DNA of 64,000 nucleotides from Limnoperna fortunei. Taxonomy: Eukaryota; Mollusca; Bivalvia; Mytilida; Modiolidae. Location: NCBI GenBank assembly GCA_944474755.1, contig OX104119.1, forward strand, positions 82,402,896-82,466,895, in the 5' to 3' direction. The translations under genes were made by a program, and so were the position numbers. The notes below the pieces were generated by a model, which worked only from the letters and a program-made list of their open reading frames with translations, was not told the origin of the DNA and ran no database searches. Each line of letters starts with the position of its first letter. Position 1 is the first letter of the stretch. Of the stretch, positions 41,976-55,500 are shown piece after piece.

Positions 41976-42289
41976 AATACATTCGAAATGTGGAGAACTT
42001 GTCAACTGTCGAACTTCCAGAAGGGGTACTGCTTTCCCGAGGGAATTTTATATTGTATGTGTCAAGTAAAATTTTTTCACATCTTTCCATTACTCTCGAC
42101 TCGCGAGGTCAATAAAGATATATAAATAATATCTACTTTTTGTGTTTTTTTTATTTCAACGATATATTAGATATGTTGCTATTTTAATCAGATATAATTA
42201 TACATTAGTTATAACTTTATAATAAGACATCATTCCAACAAGAAGTGTAACAGTAATGACAACTAGATATCAGTGAGATGGTACCCATC
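41976..42289. other. Region without recognised genes
   Basis: AT-rich, nothing recognised. Confidence 0.3.
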
Positions 42290-42610
42290 TCTGCAGGCCC
42301 GCCGACCTTGAGGTCAAAGTCAAAGATCATCAACCATGGTATGCGACACATCACTTTGATATTATCTAACCACATTCCAAAATATCAAACGCCTATCTCA
42401 AAAGATGAAAAAGTTACAGTCGGGACATGAATTTGTCATACAGAAAGCAATAATGTGACCTTAAGGTCAAAGGTTATCAACCACTGTATGCGACACATCG
42501 CCTTGGTATTATCTACCTACATTCCAAATATCAAAAGCCTACCTCAAAAGATAAAAAAGTTACAGCCCGGACACGATTAGTACGGACGGACGGACAGACT
42601 GATCACTATA
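42290..42610 (+). repeat. Tandem dimer of a 'gtatgcgacacatc' repeat
   Basis: 'gaccttgaggtcaaag...tatgcgacacatc...aaaagttaca' at about 42303-42425 is repeated at about 42458-42568, ending 'ggacggacggacagactgat'. Same general type as 25050-25395. Confidence 0.75.
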
Positions 42611-43553
42611 GGGCGTCCTAATAATATGTCGTATAACAATTAAGAACTTTTAATTCGGTCAATACGTTGTATATGGACTTTCGTCGTCTGTCAATGTCAT
42701 ATTTGGTAATGCGTTTCGGAAGACTAGATGACAGCATCTCAACTTCAACGAGAATATTGTATATATGGAGCCAATAGCGATTAGGACTTATATTATTATT
42801 ATTATTATCTAATTATATGTACTTGTTAATTCTGTTTTCTCCATCAAGGATAACAAAATTTCTGTTCACATTTAATATAATCCGCTACGTGGATAATACA
42901 ATGTGCATAAAATACATTTTGTTTGTCGCTTGATGGAGAACATAAGTTTTGTAGTTAGTCCTCAATTAAATAATATATGCAGAAAGGATATGCAAAAAAA
43001 TGAGAGATAATAAAGAATATATGTATCTATTCTTATCGCGTTAAATGACCCATTATCAAAAGAGTTAAGACAGAACCCACATTAGAAGCTAAACCTGTCT
43101 TTAAATATAAATATTATTATGTTTAAGTTTCAAAAATCCACGAAGAAATACCGTTCTTTGCTAACATATACTTACCCCACCACGCGTTAAATAATTTCTA
43201 AATTCTATGAGTTCTTCCCTGTTCTGTTTTCTTTGGTCATTGTTATTGATATAAACAATGTTTCCCGAAGTTTATATTGAAGTATGATTAAGTGGTGAAA
43301 ATACCTTTAGGGAATCCAGGAGTCTTAAATTTTTAATATAATAAACATAAATAAACTCTAATTCGAAAAGTTCTGCAAAATTAAACTAAAGGTAAAAGGT
43401 TGGCAAAAAGGACACAAACTTAAAAAAAACCTCTTATAGATATTAATTACTTGATTACTCCCAACTACAATGAGCCAGATGGTAAAAGCTCTTTAAACAT
43501 GTGTTTGTAGTATTTGTTGCTGTTAGTACTGAATACTTATTGGTGTGTATATG
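42611..43553. other. Region without recognised genes
   Basis: AT-rich; a (TTA)n run near 42793-42812. Confidence 0.35.
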
Positions 43554-43598
43554 ATATTATATTATATTATATTATATTATATTATATTATATTATATG
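43554..43598. repeat. (ATTAT)n microsatellite
   Basis: About nine pentamer units of ATTAT. Confidence 0.95.
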
Positions 43599-46194
43599 AA
43601 AAGTCCATAGAATTCAAAATTGGCTATTGTAATATGCACATCAATCCCGTTTGAAAACAGTGAATGTGGAAATAAGTTTAGCAAGATGAAAGATAAATAA
43701 GGGTGTATAAGCCAACCGTCAAGTTCCATTACAGGCATGCCATAGTTAATGGCGTTGTGACAAATATTTCATAGATATCAGTTGCTACTCTGTAAATCTC
43801 GTCTTTTGAAAGATTCCGTAATTTTCCGTTTTCAATACATATTATGCTAGGACTCGTTGACATGGTAGACAAATGGAACTTCTTAACCACAAAGAAATAA
43901 AAACCAACTTACAATAATTTTCATAGAATTAACGTTTACGTCTATTTGATTCATCGTACGGAGTAGCATTATGTCAAATTTGCAGCAAGTAAATACACTG
44001 TATGTGTTGATATAAAATAAATAGCAATCTTGTAATCACATTACCAAATACGATGTTTTTAATCGTCTTTGATTGATTGATGTTGTTGATGCTCCACACG
44101 CTTTTTTGTCCGAAACAGGCGTTGAGCCTAAGGCCTAAATTAAAATATCGTTGCCATTTTCCGACCCTATATTTTGAGGCAGTGTAGGTATGTAAAATAT
44201 TTTTTTTCATCATACCAAACAATAAGTAGAGTAGGTACATTTTTTTCTATTGGTAGGTAGGTAGGTAAAATATTTTATTTTATGGAAATGAAATCTGCAT
44301 TTGAATATTTTCCCCTTTTCTAATTTTCTGTATGTATAGATGTATGCTTACATGCCTATGTATATGCTTTGCTTTTGTAACATTTGTAGCAAATGTTCTC
44401 ATATAGTCACCTAACAATCCGACCTCTATCCTTGCATGGTTTGGATTCACATAGCTTGTAACATATGCACCTAATGTTCCTTTACCAAACTCTGTAAAAT
44501 GCTAGTTAGTTTATAACATGTCTCCAAGTTGGGTGTCACTGCAAAAAAGGCATATGGAACAATAACCAGTCATTCCAAGCACATGTAAACTGGGGGTTCT
44601 AACTAGGGCTCCATATCAAGTAACTTAAAAAATATTCTGTTCTTAATCCAGAAGGATTTAAAGGAAAGTTTGGTATTGAAATTTCTAAAAACATTTTCAG
44701 TACATATATATTTTTATATTAACTCTGTTTGCTGTAAATTAGTTGAACCGTTTAAATATTTATAACCGTTTTAAAGAACATTAAGAATCGGAACAAATTT
44801 GAGCATGTTTATTCACATACTAATAAAGAAAAAAACTAACATTTAACATTTCTCATAAAGTATGAATGCTATCAATAAAAATTTCTCGACTACACTGATT
44901 TTATACTAACAATACTCTGACTAGAAGCAAATTCAAAGAATTCGTTTGAATCAGGGGCGTGTAGTTTCACGGTTACTTGTCCATGTTCAAATGCCTGATG
45001 CACTTGGGGCTCCTGATCCATGTCTCAAAATGCTGCCTCCGCCACATCATCCCAGACCTCTTGTGTGCATACTTGAATAATTTAGTTTTTTTATTAAAAT
45101 CTTCTTAAAGTCCCCCTTCTGTTCCAGTATTGTAACACAGATAGTGACCGTAGCCATGCTTGTTTATATTGAATAGCTATCATTCGAATCGACATATATC
45201 CCACGTTTAATGCAAACGCATTAAAGCTAACGACATTTTGGTTCTCTGTTTATAAGTAAATATTTCCTTAAAAGGAGCTACGATAAAATCCGAGAATTCC
45301 GGGAACAAAAATTACGGTCGGTAAATACAAATATAAGATTTTCGGGCGGAATGAAATTGAAATAAAATAAAATTTTGCCGGTGACGGCAAATAAGATTTT
45401 CGATCGCAACGCATTTAGTGGGTCGGTCGGATATTGCAAACAATCAATATTTTAATTTATGCCTCATCTTGTTTCTTTGCCATGGCTACTATCTCTTATT
45501 GAAGTGTGCCCAATACTGAACACTTAAGTAAAAGAACCTTCATCAATTAGTGTATTCAGCAGATAAACGCATAATGTGATCCCTTAATTATACCTATGAA
45601 CAAAATTTCTGAAGTATAACTAAAACCATGAAACTTGGTATATTTGAGTCAAAGGTTGCAAGGCACAGTGTTTTTTCTTTTAACATTTTACAGCTTTTCT
45701 TGTTTTCCTGTACGAGTAAAAACTGTAATATGAGTTCTGCTAACTAAAATAACATGTTGATGTTTTTACTTAAGGCCACTAATTTCCAATAAAAGCAAGT
45801 TTCCGAAGAAAAAAAACTAGATACTGAATTTGAAATGGTAGCCATATTCTGCTCAGCTGCTGGGCCTTTATCCATTCCTTTCAATGGGTCGCTGCTAATG
45901 AGGAAAGCATGTTTTTCTTCGGACGTACTAACTCACTGAACAGCAATGTTATGTAGGTGTTGCTCTTTTTGAGTATCACCTATAAATTACACTAAACTAT
46001 ATGTTCCCAATAAATAATGGTAAATATTGAAAATTGTTTGCATAATCATGAATCAAAGTGCAGACTGCACTGAGGGAAAGGTTGCTCGCAAGTATTAAGT
46101 GTGATTCCTGCCTCATGTTTGATGAGAAATAACCAATGCAAACTAAATCTTTGCAATCCTCATAATTGGTAACCCCATCTCCACTATGTCTTAA
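43599..46194. other. Region without recognised genes
   Basis: Long AT-rich stretch. A 'ttgattgattgatgttgttg' phrase at 44069-44088 is a LINE/SINE tail scrap. No supported coding region. Confidence 0.35.
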
Positions 46195-48385
46195 ATGGCA
46201 ATGTCCAGGGCTTTGCTGGTGGAAACTCCAACAATCATTCTTATCCTAAGTGAGATCTCGCGAGATTTAACAAAGGGTGCTATCATTCTGGGCTTGACTG
46301 CCGACAAGATCACATCGAACCCTGGCCAGTTGGGACACGTGTTTTTAGACTACGTGTATATGTTCAGTAAGTATTTTTATTTATTTTCTCTGCAATAGGT
46401 AGTTTGAGACTATAATTGTGACGTTTTGTTTTAATAATAATTGTTAGGCTTTGCTGGTCAGTTTTTGTGAACTTTACACGAAGTCACAGGAGAGGTTTAA
46501 CCGGGAGGTTTAATGTAAATTGAAGATTGAAGTATGAAGATATTGTATCGGATTTGCAAACGGTAGATCAGTCTATATTTGCATAGATGAGAAATATTTT
46601 TGTAGTTGTTTGGAAAGTACAGTATTTTGACATGGACTGGAATGTTCTATTTAGTTTTTTGTTTTGAAACTGTACGGGACTGTTGTGGTGGTTAAAATTT
46701 TTGAGGGAGCCACACTTTCATTTCGGCACATGCTTGAGGATATATTATTCAGGGACGTAAATACGTTTACGTATTTAGGAATGATGACAATGTTTTGACT
46801 GTATATTGTGGTGTTTAGATTTTATTTATATTTTATTCAGCGTCTGCGGGAGACGCCATTTTTTCTCGTGCAAGTCATGGTCCCGGGCTATTTTGTTTAC
46901 ATACCTTTCTCTTACATGTATTCAGCTATATATGTAAGGATTTTAATTAACGGACCTTCGGAATGATTGTTTCATGTTGAAAGTTGGTAAATATATGCAT
47001 TGTACGTGTACATATTGACTACAAATTAAATTGTGAAAAGTTAAGGATGTGTGTGAATGTTTGCTTCATATACATGTAGTAGTTTTTATTATTATATAAC
47101 TGGATATTTTGTTTTGTTTTAATAAATGTACCTTTTATTTTATGGTGTGGACACTATGTCACAGATGTTGAAGCTACGACATTCTGTGATAGGGAAATCT
47201 CGGATAACAGTAATCCTTCAAGTACCGATACTATTGCACTAGTTGATATGACCAAGTTAAAAAAGATCATAGTTTGCAGCAGTATGAGCTTGAAGATATG
47301 AATAGGAAGTTCTGAGGATTGACTGGGGAAACTTTAAGTGAAGTTCTCATGGTAAGTCTTGTAGAAAATTTGTCTTAAATGTCAATTAACGAAGGACTTT
47401 TAAGTTAATTTTGGTCAATATGTAAGCGGCACTTAGTTTAATCCCATAGTTTGATCCCATTTTAATGATAATTTACAAATGCAACTGTTTGTGGTGTCAG
47501 TTTTCAAATTTAAATTTTCAAATTATAATTCACTGAGAAGATTATTTTTGTATTGAATTTTTTATATTATTTTCCATTGTCTTTGTATAAATATTGTTTA
47601 TGTATTTTTTCTTTCTTTGTTGCATTACATTACTTATACTGCTCCGTAATGGGCGTCAAATTAAATAAAATAAAATATTCTGTCGATTAACCTATTTCTT
47701 AATTTGTTGGGGTATTTTGGATATATACTAGATAGTCTTGTAATTTGTTATTAGTCATTTAATAGAATTGACATATACATTGCACTGGTAATGAAGATTC
47801 ACCCTGTTTAAAATACATTTAATGTTTAGTTTTCCGTACATTAGTACTGGTTGGTAATTGTGTTATAGCTTGAAAATATTTAGAAATATTTCAATATTTA
47901 CTTTTATTTGTCGTCAATTATATTTATAAAGGTTTGATTTGGAAAATTTGCATTTTATCTTCTTTTGTGTATTTTAACTAAAGGATATTTTACTTTTGAC
48001 CCAAGGGACACTGAAGCCCTAGTGATTTTTCACGCGGGTTGAGTATCCACCTCTGTAATTTGGGATTTTCTACATTTATTGTAAGGACAAGTTAATATTG
48101 AGGATAAATATATTAAAAGAAATTTGTGCCGGATATTCCTGAATGGGAGTTAAATTCAAATTTTAACCAGATCTTGCTGGGAAAAATCGTACTGAAACTT
48201 GGGTTAATTACAGAGGTGAGATGGCTCACCTTTCAACCCTGCCTTCTGTTGAAGATGTCATGCTTGACAGTATAGACTTTGATTTAGGTGATTTAAGATT
48301 TAGGGATAACAACCAGTTTAAAGCAGGGAATTTACATAGACATTAATGAATAGACGAGGCTGTCACCATCTGATATGATTATGGA
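46195..48385. other. Possible 5' region of the DIRS-type element, unresolved
   Basis: Lies upstream of the RT frame. The palindrome TCTCGCGAGA at 46256-46265 is the sequence of a known metazoan TATA-less promoter motif. A donor-like A|GTAAGT follows near 46366. Broken frames near 47160-48330 (for example QQYELEDMNRKF) could be a gag remnant. Weak evidence throughout. Confidence 0.3.
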
Positions 48386-49438
48386 TTGTTGGAAAACGGG
48401 GTCGGCGTTCATAAATTCTTTACCCATTTTACTGGTAATTTTAAAGGTCAAAATTTTTATTCTGATTTACCTTCTCAGTTTTATTTGCCAAATTCCAAAG
48501 TCTGTCAGCACCATGTAGATTTTATAGTTAAGGCCTTATTAGATCGTTTGGAGAATGGCTCTTTAAAGTTAATAGGGAAAGTTGGGGAGTGTGACCCCAC
48601 TAGGTTCGTTTTGCCTTTTACTGTCGTCGAACCTTCAAAGCCTAGGCTTTGCCATAATGAACGGTGTCTTAATCTTTGGATTAAGGACTCCCTTTTTGGT
48701 TTGGAGACATAAAGATAGATCCCTAGATTAGTTAAAAAGGGGGATTTTATGACAAGTCTTGATGATAAGTCAGGATATGACCACATTGTGCTTAGTGAGA
48801 CTAGTAGAACATATTTTGGTATCCAATTTGGGGGATATTATATGGTTTATAATATAATACCATTTGGTTTCATGGCAAGCGCATACATTTTTCAACAGGT
48901 TGGTTTGGTTGCCGCAGGTTATATTAGGTCATTAGGGGTACCTTGTCTTCAATACATAGATGACAGGTTGATTTCGGGTAATACTGGAGGTGAGGTGGAA
49001 AATGAAAAGGTCAGGCAAAAGATAGCGTTGAAGTTTTTATATGTTGCTGCTGAAATTTTAATTCGTGTAGGATACTTTATCAATATTGACAAATCCATTT
49101 TTGACCCTTGTACATTCATCAAGTTTTTAGGTTTGTTGATTGATTCGATACGTCTGGCCTTTCTTATCCCTGAAGATAAGATTCACAGGTTTTTGACATT
49201 GAAGGATAATATTTGTATGAAGGAAGAAGTGGACTTGTTGACACTTAAAAAATTTGCAGGGAAAAGCATATCATTATTTTTGGCAATTCCAGGGGCAAAA
49301 CTCTATATTAAGGAGGTTAATCGAGCCATTAGTAGAGCAAGTAAAAACGGTTTGGGTGTGGTCGTATTATCACAAAGTTTGAAAGAAGAAATTAATCATT
49401 GGTCCTTCTTAGAGAATTGGTCTGGGTGTTTTCCTTAG
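48386..49438 (+). pseudogene. DIRS-type reverse transcriptase
   Basis: Two stretches in the same frame (48386-48712 and 48749-49438), separated by in-frame TAA and TAG. The first has DPTRFVLPFTVVEPSKPRLC. The second has MTSLDDKSGYDHIVLSETSR (motif A), NIIPFGFMASAYIFQQ, LQYIDDRLISG (YxDD box with both Asp) and FIKFLGLLIDS. This is the RT form of DIRS/PAT/Ngaro elements, which lack an integrase and use a tyrosine recombinase. Catalytic residues are intact, but the two stops break it. Confidence 0.85.
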
Positions 49439-49764
49439 AGGAGTGAGAAACATCTGCAAATTTCACTTGTCACAGATTCCTCTACTTATAAATGGAGATC
49501 ATTAGTAAACGTTTCTAAAGGCAATAATGTAGAATTTTCAGATTTTTGGGATAAGTAAGATGATCGTCCTATTCACTTGAAGGAGGCTCATGCCTTGGTT
49601 AATGCTCTGGAATCAGTAGGAAATATAGTAAGGGTTCATAGAGTTGATGCTTTTGTAGACAATTTAGCTTGTATTCATGCTTGGGAAAATCATAAGTTTA
49701 AAGATATAGCCCCAAATGAATATATGAAAAAATTGTACGAATTGACTGTTCGGCTTAATATTGT
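49439..49764 (+). pseudogene. DIRS RNase H region, first part
   Basis: After a stop at 49436-49438 the sequence continues (VTDSSTYKWRS..., in another frame) and then, after TAA 49556-49558, as IHLKEAHALVNALES and HRVDAFVDNLACIHAW, the Glu and Asp boxes of a DIRS-type RNase H. It is cut at 49764 by a LINE insertion; TTAATATTGT at 49755-49764 is the target copy. Confidence 0.75.
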
Positions 49765-50170
49765 ATTAAATAATGTGCGACGACCCGAATGTGTGCCATG
49801 CAACAGTCCATACACCGTCAAGCATGTCTTGATGGACTGTGTGACGTGGCCCACATTCGGGAACGTTTTTATACTGTAAATACGTACAGTAGTTTGTTTA
49901 CAACGGTCGCAGGCGACATAATTTTAAAATTTTTAAAGGAAATTAATTTGTACAGTAAAATTTAATTTTTCCGGGAATTTGTTATATATATTTTTATTGT
50001 TTTACTTGCCTTTTATCTGTATATATGATCATGTTATTGTATGAGATGTTTTAGAACTAAGGAAGAGAAGAACAATTTTGAAAAATGTTAAATAATCAAA
50101 TTATTATTACTTTCACGTCCTGAATATAGCTGAAATATTGCTTGCTGGACGTAAAACATCAATCAATCAA
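49765..50170 (+). mobile_element. 5'-truncated LINE insertion in the RNase H
   Basis: 406 bases: ORF2 C-terminus (RPECVPCNSPYTVKHVLMDC, a C-x2-C...H-x4-C motif), 3' UTR and tail 'catcaatcaatcaa'. Flanked by 10-bp TTAATATTGT at 49755-49764 and 50171-50180. Confidence 0.95.
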
Positions 50171-50583
50171 TTAATATTGTCTTGAAGGTGAATTACTTCC
50201 CTTCGGAAGGTAACCTGGCTGATTCTCTATCTAGGTCTTTGTCGGCCCAGGATATGATGTTGAGTAAGGAAAAGTTTCTTGTAATAGAGAACAAATTAGG
50301 CCCACATCATGTAGACCTGATGACTTTGGATTCCAATGTCATGAAAGATATGTATGGGCAGCCATTGAAGCACTTTACACCTTATCCTACCCCTGGGGAT
50401 ATCAAGCCGGTATGGTGGCCGGTTTTGTCTCAAGCTATGGTTACTAATATAGCAAGGAAAGGCGAGTCAAACGTGCTATTGTATCCTTCAAAGAAAGGTT
50501 TCAGTTATAGTAGATATGACCTGGCTTTTGATCTGTCGGCAGTAAGATTGGGATTTTATTTATTTTTCTTTTTTGTAGTATGA
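50171..50583 (+). pseudogene. DIRS RNase H end and linker
   Basis: Resumes the interrupted frame: LKVNYFPSEGNLADSLSRSL is the last RNase H box (N-x-A-D-x-x-S), followed by a linker (FTPYPTPGDIKPVWWPV) typical of DIRS polyproteins. Open to 50583. Confidence 0.75.
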
Positions 50584-50789
50584 CTTTGGAGAGAATAGAA
50601 TTGGATAAAATGTTACCCAGTGTATGCTTTGTGGATTCCTTAATGACAGGAATTATAGATTTTGTCAATTCTGCTGAAGTAAACGAATGGATATTTCAGA
50701 ACAGGAAAATACTGCCCGTAGTTTGTCCACAGTAATGATTTGAATAGAATTGTTTATCTTGACAATTTGTTAGAGGGAAGAAAATATGA

Positions 50790-51510
50790 TCAGAAAATAT
50801 GCTCTTAAAAACGAATCTTCATCATTCTTGAATGGCAGGTTACAAAAACTAGGTTAAGCTACACCCGAAGATGTTAGATTGTTTCTTATCCGAAGGGATG
50901 TTAAGGGGAAAACAAAGATTCGTGATGTGGCATGTCCTTTACTTGGTGATAATAAATGCCAAGGGTGTTACTGCCCTAATCGCCTTGCATATGGAACCGT
51001 TGCATGTATTGCGAGTCAGCTAAAAGGCATATTTAATGATTTTGGTAGAAAGGGTGATTGGAATGAGCATGGTGTTTACAAATTCGGGAATACAGTTTGT
51101 AGTTCTGTGGTCTACCGTTATTTAGAAGCAGTTAATCTTCAGCAAGCTAGGGCACACGTCCCTGTGAAACAAGCAAAACCTCTCTTTTATGATAAATTAA
51201 GATTGATAAGCTTACATGTGAGGAGTTGTCTTTTGCAGTCAGGGATTAAGTTGAGTCTCAAATTTGTTTTGTTGAGAGATAAGGCATTTTTTATATTGCA
51301 GTTTTTGCAGGTGATCGGGCTGCAGCTCTGGCATTATGTTTGTTGCAAGAAATTAAAGTTCTTCCCGATAACAAGGGTCTTTTATTCAAGCATACTGTGG
51401 GTAAAACATTCTGTAGGGGAAAGGTCAATGAGTTTGTAGTTTCTCCTGTACATGTATGTTTCCAATACAAAGAGTTGGGGTATTGATATGTCTGTTGGAT
51501 ATTTATTTAG
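50790..51510 (+). pseudogene. DIRS tyrosine recombinase, N-terminal two-thirds
   Basis: Reads CQGCYCPNRLAYGTV (a Cys-rich N-terminal segment), LKGIFNDFGRKGDWN, QARAHVPVKQAKPLF and DKAFFILQF. After a one-base shift near 51307 it reads AGDRAAALALCLLQEIKVLP (catalytic Arg) and KGLLFKHTVGKTFCRGKV, then WGIDMSVGYLFR at 51478-51505. It stops there because of the LINE tail at 51511. The C-terminal third is at 58100-58461. Confidence 0.8.
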
Positions 51511-52402
51511 ATTGATTGATTGATTGTTGTTTTACGTCCATTAAGCAATATTTCAGCTATATTCAGGACGTGAGAATTAGCACTTTAATTCAGTTATTTA
51601 AAGAATATCCATCCTTTCTAAAACAAGGTCTCATACAATAATATGAGCATATATACAGATAAAAAGAAAACTAAACCAATAAAAACTATTCAATATCGCA
51701 ATTTAAAATCCAATTAAATTTTTCTGTATAAATCAATTTCCTTTAAGAACTGTAAAATTGTGTCGCCAGCGACAGTTGTAAATAACTTATTATAAGAATT
51801 AACAGAATAAAAACGTTCCCGAATGTGTGCCACGTCAACACAGTCCATCAAGACATGCTTGATGGTATATGGACAGTTGCATGGCACACACTCTGGTTTT
51901 GGTTCATTGTTTAAAATATAACTATGTGTGGTCCTGGTATGCCAAAGACGACACCTGGTTAAAACCACTTGGTCTCTACGACCTCTACAAGATTTTAAAA
52001 TATAACTATGTGTGGTCCTGGTATGCCAAAGACGACACCTGGTTAAAAACCACTTGGTCTCTACGACCTCTACAAGATCACACACTCGGGTCTTGGTTCA
52101 TTGTTTAAAATATAACTATGTGTGGTCCTGGTATGCCAAAGACGACACCTGGTTAAAACCACTTGGTCTCTACAAGATTGTAAATTATGTATGTGCAGAA
52201 GTGGTTGGATCTCATGAAGTTTATTATGTACTTCGAGATCCCAACCACGCTGCCATAGATTAGATATGTATTTAAAAATATATATTTAAAATCAGTAAAA
52301 GGAATTTTACAATTAATAACATTTTCTAAGGCAGCTTTAGCCTCTCTGTCCACGACTGTGTTTCCATGGATTCCTACATGGCTGGGAATCCAGAAGAACA
52401 CA
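51511..52402 (-). mobile_element. LINE 3' part with internal duplications
   Basis: Tail at 51511 ('ttgattgattgattgttgtt'), ORF2 C-terminal frame 51714-52085 and beyond to the RNase H end (FFWIPSHVGIHGNTVVDREA near 52340-52400). The segment 'aaaatataactatgtgtggt...' appears three times (starts 51912, 51995, 52106), breaking the frame. Confidence 0.9.
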
Positions 52403-52561
52403 ACATCTTTACCTAGGGTACATTTCTTTCGTCAGTATGGAGTGTTCCAGACATGTTCTGGCGAATGAAGTGTGCCGGAACAGTGTGCCGGAGTAATCGA
52501 GATTGTGTGCGCGACGCACCACGTTTTTAGGTAGTGCAAGCAGAACACCACAGAATCCAAA
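52403..52561 (+). promoter_or_regulatory. Upstream region of the zinc finger-Myb-RING gene
   Basis: A 160-base stretch between the LINE fragment and the ATG, with several CpGs ('gtgtgcgcgacgcaccacg'). The start lies in CCAAAATGGCGGC, a YY1-type motif often found at TATA-less starts and translation starts. No TATA box seen. Confidence 0.4.
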
Positions 52562-55500
52562 ATGGCGGCTGCCGATGAGCAGAAAACTATTTACATGTGT
52601 AATCAATGTGGCATTTGCTTCGCATTTAAGCAAACCTTTGAAAATCACCAATGCCAAGGTAAAAATCCATTAGCTCTTTGGTTTAGACTAAACCAATGAA
52701 AAAAAAATCGTTGCAAATGTGAAATAATAAAAGTGACAAATAATACTGGTCACAGAGTAGTTCTCGCCAGCCGATATTTGGACAGTTTTTGTGAAAAATT
52801 TTCATTTTAAAAATGATAAGCGTAACTTGTTTTTGGATGGGATATGGTGAAATCTATCAAAAGAAGCCTTTACCATCGATTTTAATGGAAAAATAAAGAC
52901 ATCGTCACCGAAATGGCGAGAATTGCATCTGTCATTTTAATGGCGAGAACTACTCTCTGACCAGTAAACGGTTAACGTACATATTTGACAAACAATCTTA
53001 ACAAAAGTTAGAATTTTTTAACAACAGTTGGTTGACTGCAAGTAATCAGAGGATCGTCTGCCGTCCAACGTTCCCATCAAAGTATAAAAAAGCGTTGGAC
53101 AACAGAGGTTCTCGGACAAGCCTGAAAGCCAGAAGACCTCACAATGGTCGCAAAGTGTAGAGTTATTACGAAAATAACATTGATAGCTATAAGTAAGAAC
53201 AGTAGATTTTTTAAATAAGATTATCAAAAGAATCATATTTCTTGGATTCAAAGGTCTAATTTCGAAGACTGGATAATATTTATTTTCCATGTTGTGGGGG
53301 CTAAACCAAGTTATTATTTTCTTTTCAAGTCAGTAAAATATTGTTTTCAATATTCAACGTCAAAACATTTATATCAACAAATGCAGTAAATATTTTAAAC
53401 AATCTTCCGATTGGCAGAGTGGTTAAGGTAATTAGTCTACTATTGATCATGTGCCTGTCAACTCGATTGCAGGTTCAAGTCTCACTGTGGGCAAGGTGTG
53501 CTCGACTCCAATCTTAATTGACAAGGATTGCCAGTTTTCCTACAGAAGGTCAAGTTTTCTCGGGGTTCTCAGGCATCCTACCCAATAAAAACTGGGCGCC
53601 ATGATATAGCTGAAGGTGGGATTAAACACCAACACAAATTCAAATTGGTTTCCCCTAACTTATTGGTTTTTTAATGCTTACGCGTATCTGCCAAAATGAT
53701 TTTATTAGAGACAGCACATTTGCTAAGTGTTATCAAAGGCATGCATTACAGTGTGTATTCAAGTTAGTTCACAACTGCATCACTAATATTTTTACAGGTA
53801 GTTCCCCAGAAGCTATGAAATTGAGGACAGATACATGCAGCACAGAATATAACGAGACATCGCCAGACCAAAGAAAGACTATGTTTGAATGTGAGGAGTG
53901 CCATGTTTGGTTTACAAGTATGGCACTCTTCGTGAAACACACCTGCATCACATCTCCAGGTAAAAGTTCTTAATTGACATGGATTGCTAGTTTTCCTACT
54001 TAACTGTGACCTTAAAGTAACATTATTGCTCACTCAGTATCTGTATGATGATTTCTGTGTGGGCTGTATAACAGTACTGAAAGAGGGATCCCATCCCAAT
54101 GTTGTATACATGTGCAAAAAGACTTAATTTTAAATCAGGGGTAATGATAACATGCAGAAATGTACTGCTCTTTACATTCTTCAGAAATGTGAAATAGCCA
54201 TTGCTACAAATGGAAGACAAGTTTTTTTAAAAACATTTTTTTTACTGTGAACCCATGACTTTTTAAATGCCGAAACAAATGCAGTGTTAAAGTAATGGGT
54301 TGATATTTTTGTGTACATATTGTTCAAAATTCCTTTATTGTGATATTTCAGATTGTCATGAATTTTTTTTTTATGTTACATTTGTGAGGGGGTATACATG
54401 GACAAAGGGGCAGGAATTGAGGGTTAAAACGGATTTAAGTGTGTTGGGGGTGGGAATTGGAAACCTCCATGCCAATCTGTTTATTATATGTGTTAAGATG
54501 TAAAAATAATATTTCTTTCAGTTGATCAGTCACCATCAACATCCAGTAGTCATGGTAGTGCATCATCATCCAATAGTTCACCATCTGAAGGTACATTAAG
54601 CATTTTCTGGACAAGGGCAGCAACTCTTTTATTAATCAATGAGTACAGAAAACGTATCACATCAATAAATACTGGTAAATTGAGGAAGAAAGCTGCATGG
54701 CTGCAGATAAGTAAATGTATGGTAGAAAACGGACATGATATGTCTCCAGGTCAATGCGAAGGGAGATGGAAAACCCTCATGAGGGGGTTAAAACTGGTTC
54801 ATGATCATAATAGTAAATCTGGGAATAATGCAAAACAGTATCCATATGAAAACGAATTAGCTTTTATGGCTGTGAAGCCCAACATATCTGCATCATACGT
54901 GGTATCATCTGCTTGCAGCAGCAAACCAGCAACTTCTTCATCTGCAAACCAACCCTCCTTGTTGCAAGATGAAGAATCTGATTCAAAAGATAATTTATTG
55001 GCTAAAGAATCTGATACAGATTCAGAGAAGATAGCAGCTTCTGAAAATAAAACAAAAAAGGCTCAAATTGATGAGCCAAAACCAAAGAGAAAAAGGCCAA
55101 ATGAAGTGGTTGACGTCTTGAAAGGTTTTATTTCTACACAACAGGAAAGGTTTGATGCAGAATCTAACAGGAGAGAACAAATGCACAAGGAACGTATGGA
55201 AATTTTTAAGGGTTTTCTTTCAATTCTGCAGAACAAAGTTAATGACAAAATGTCAGGTTGACAATTATGTTAAATATAAATTTTTGGTTTCAGTTGCAGA
55301 TGAAGATATATGCAATTGTACTGTGTATTTTAAATTACATTATTTGTGACTTCTTAAAAATGTTATGAAAAGCCGATGTTTACTGTTATTTTTTTGCTTC
55401 AATAATTGCAGATGCTGATATATGCAAGATATGTTTTGAGGATGACAAAAAAGTTGAATGTGCTTTTGTCAAGTGTGGTCATATGCTTACTTGTCTCAGT

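Noticed and set aside
51869..52263. Repeated plus-strand frames (YNYVWSWYAKDDTWL)
   Set aside because: Antisense of the triplicated LINE segment.
53405..53490. Possible tRNA gene
   Set aside because: A and B boxes are present, but there is no paired acceptor stem or anticodon arm, and a SINE body and tail follow.
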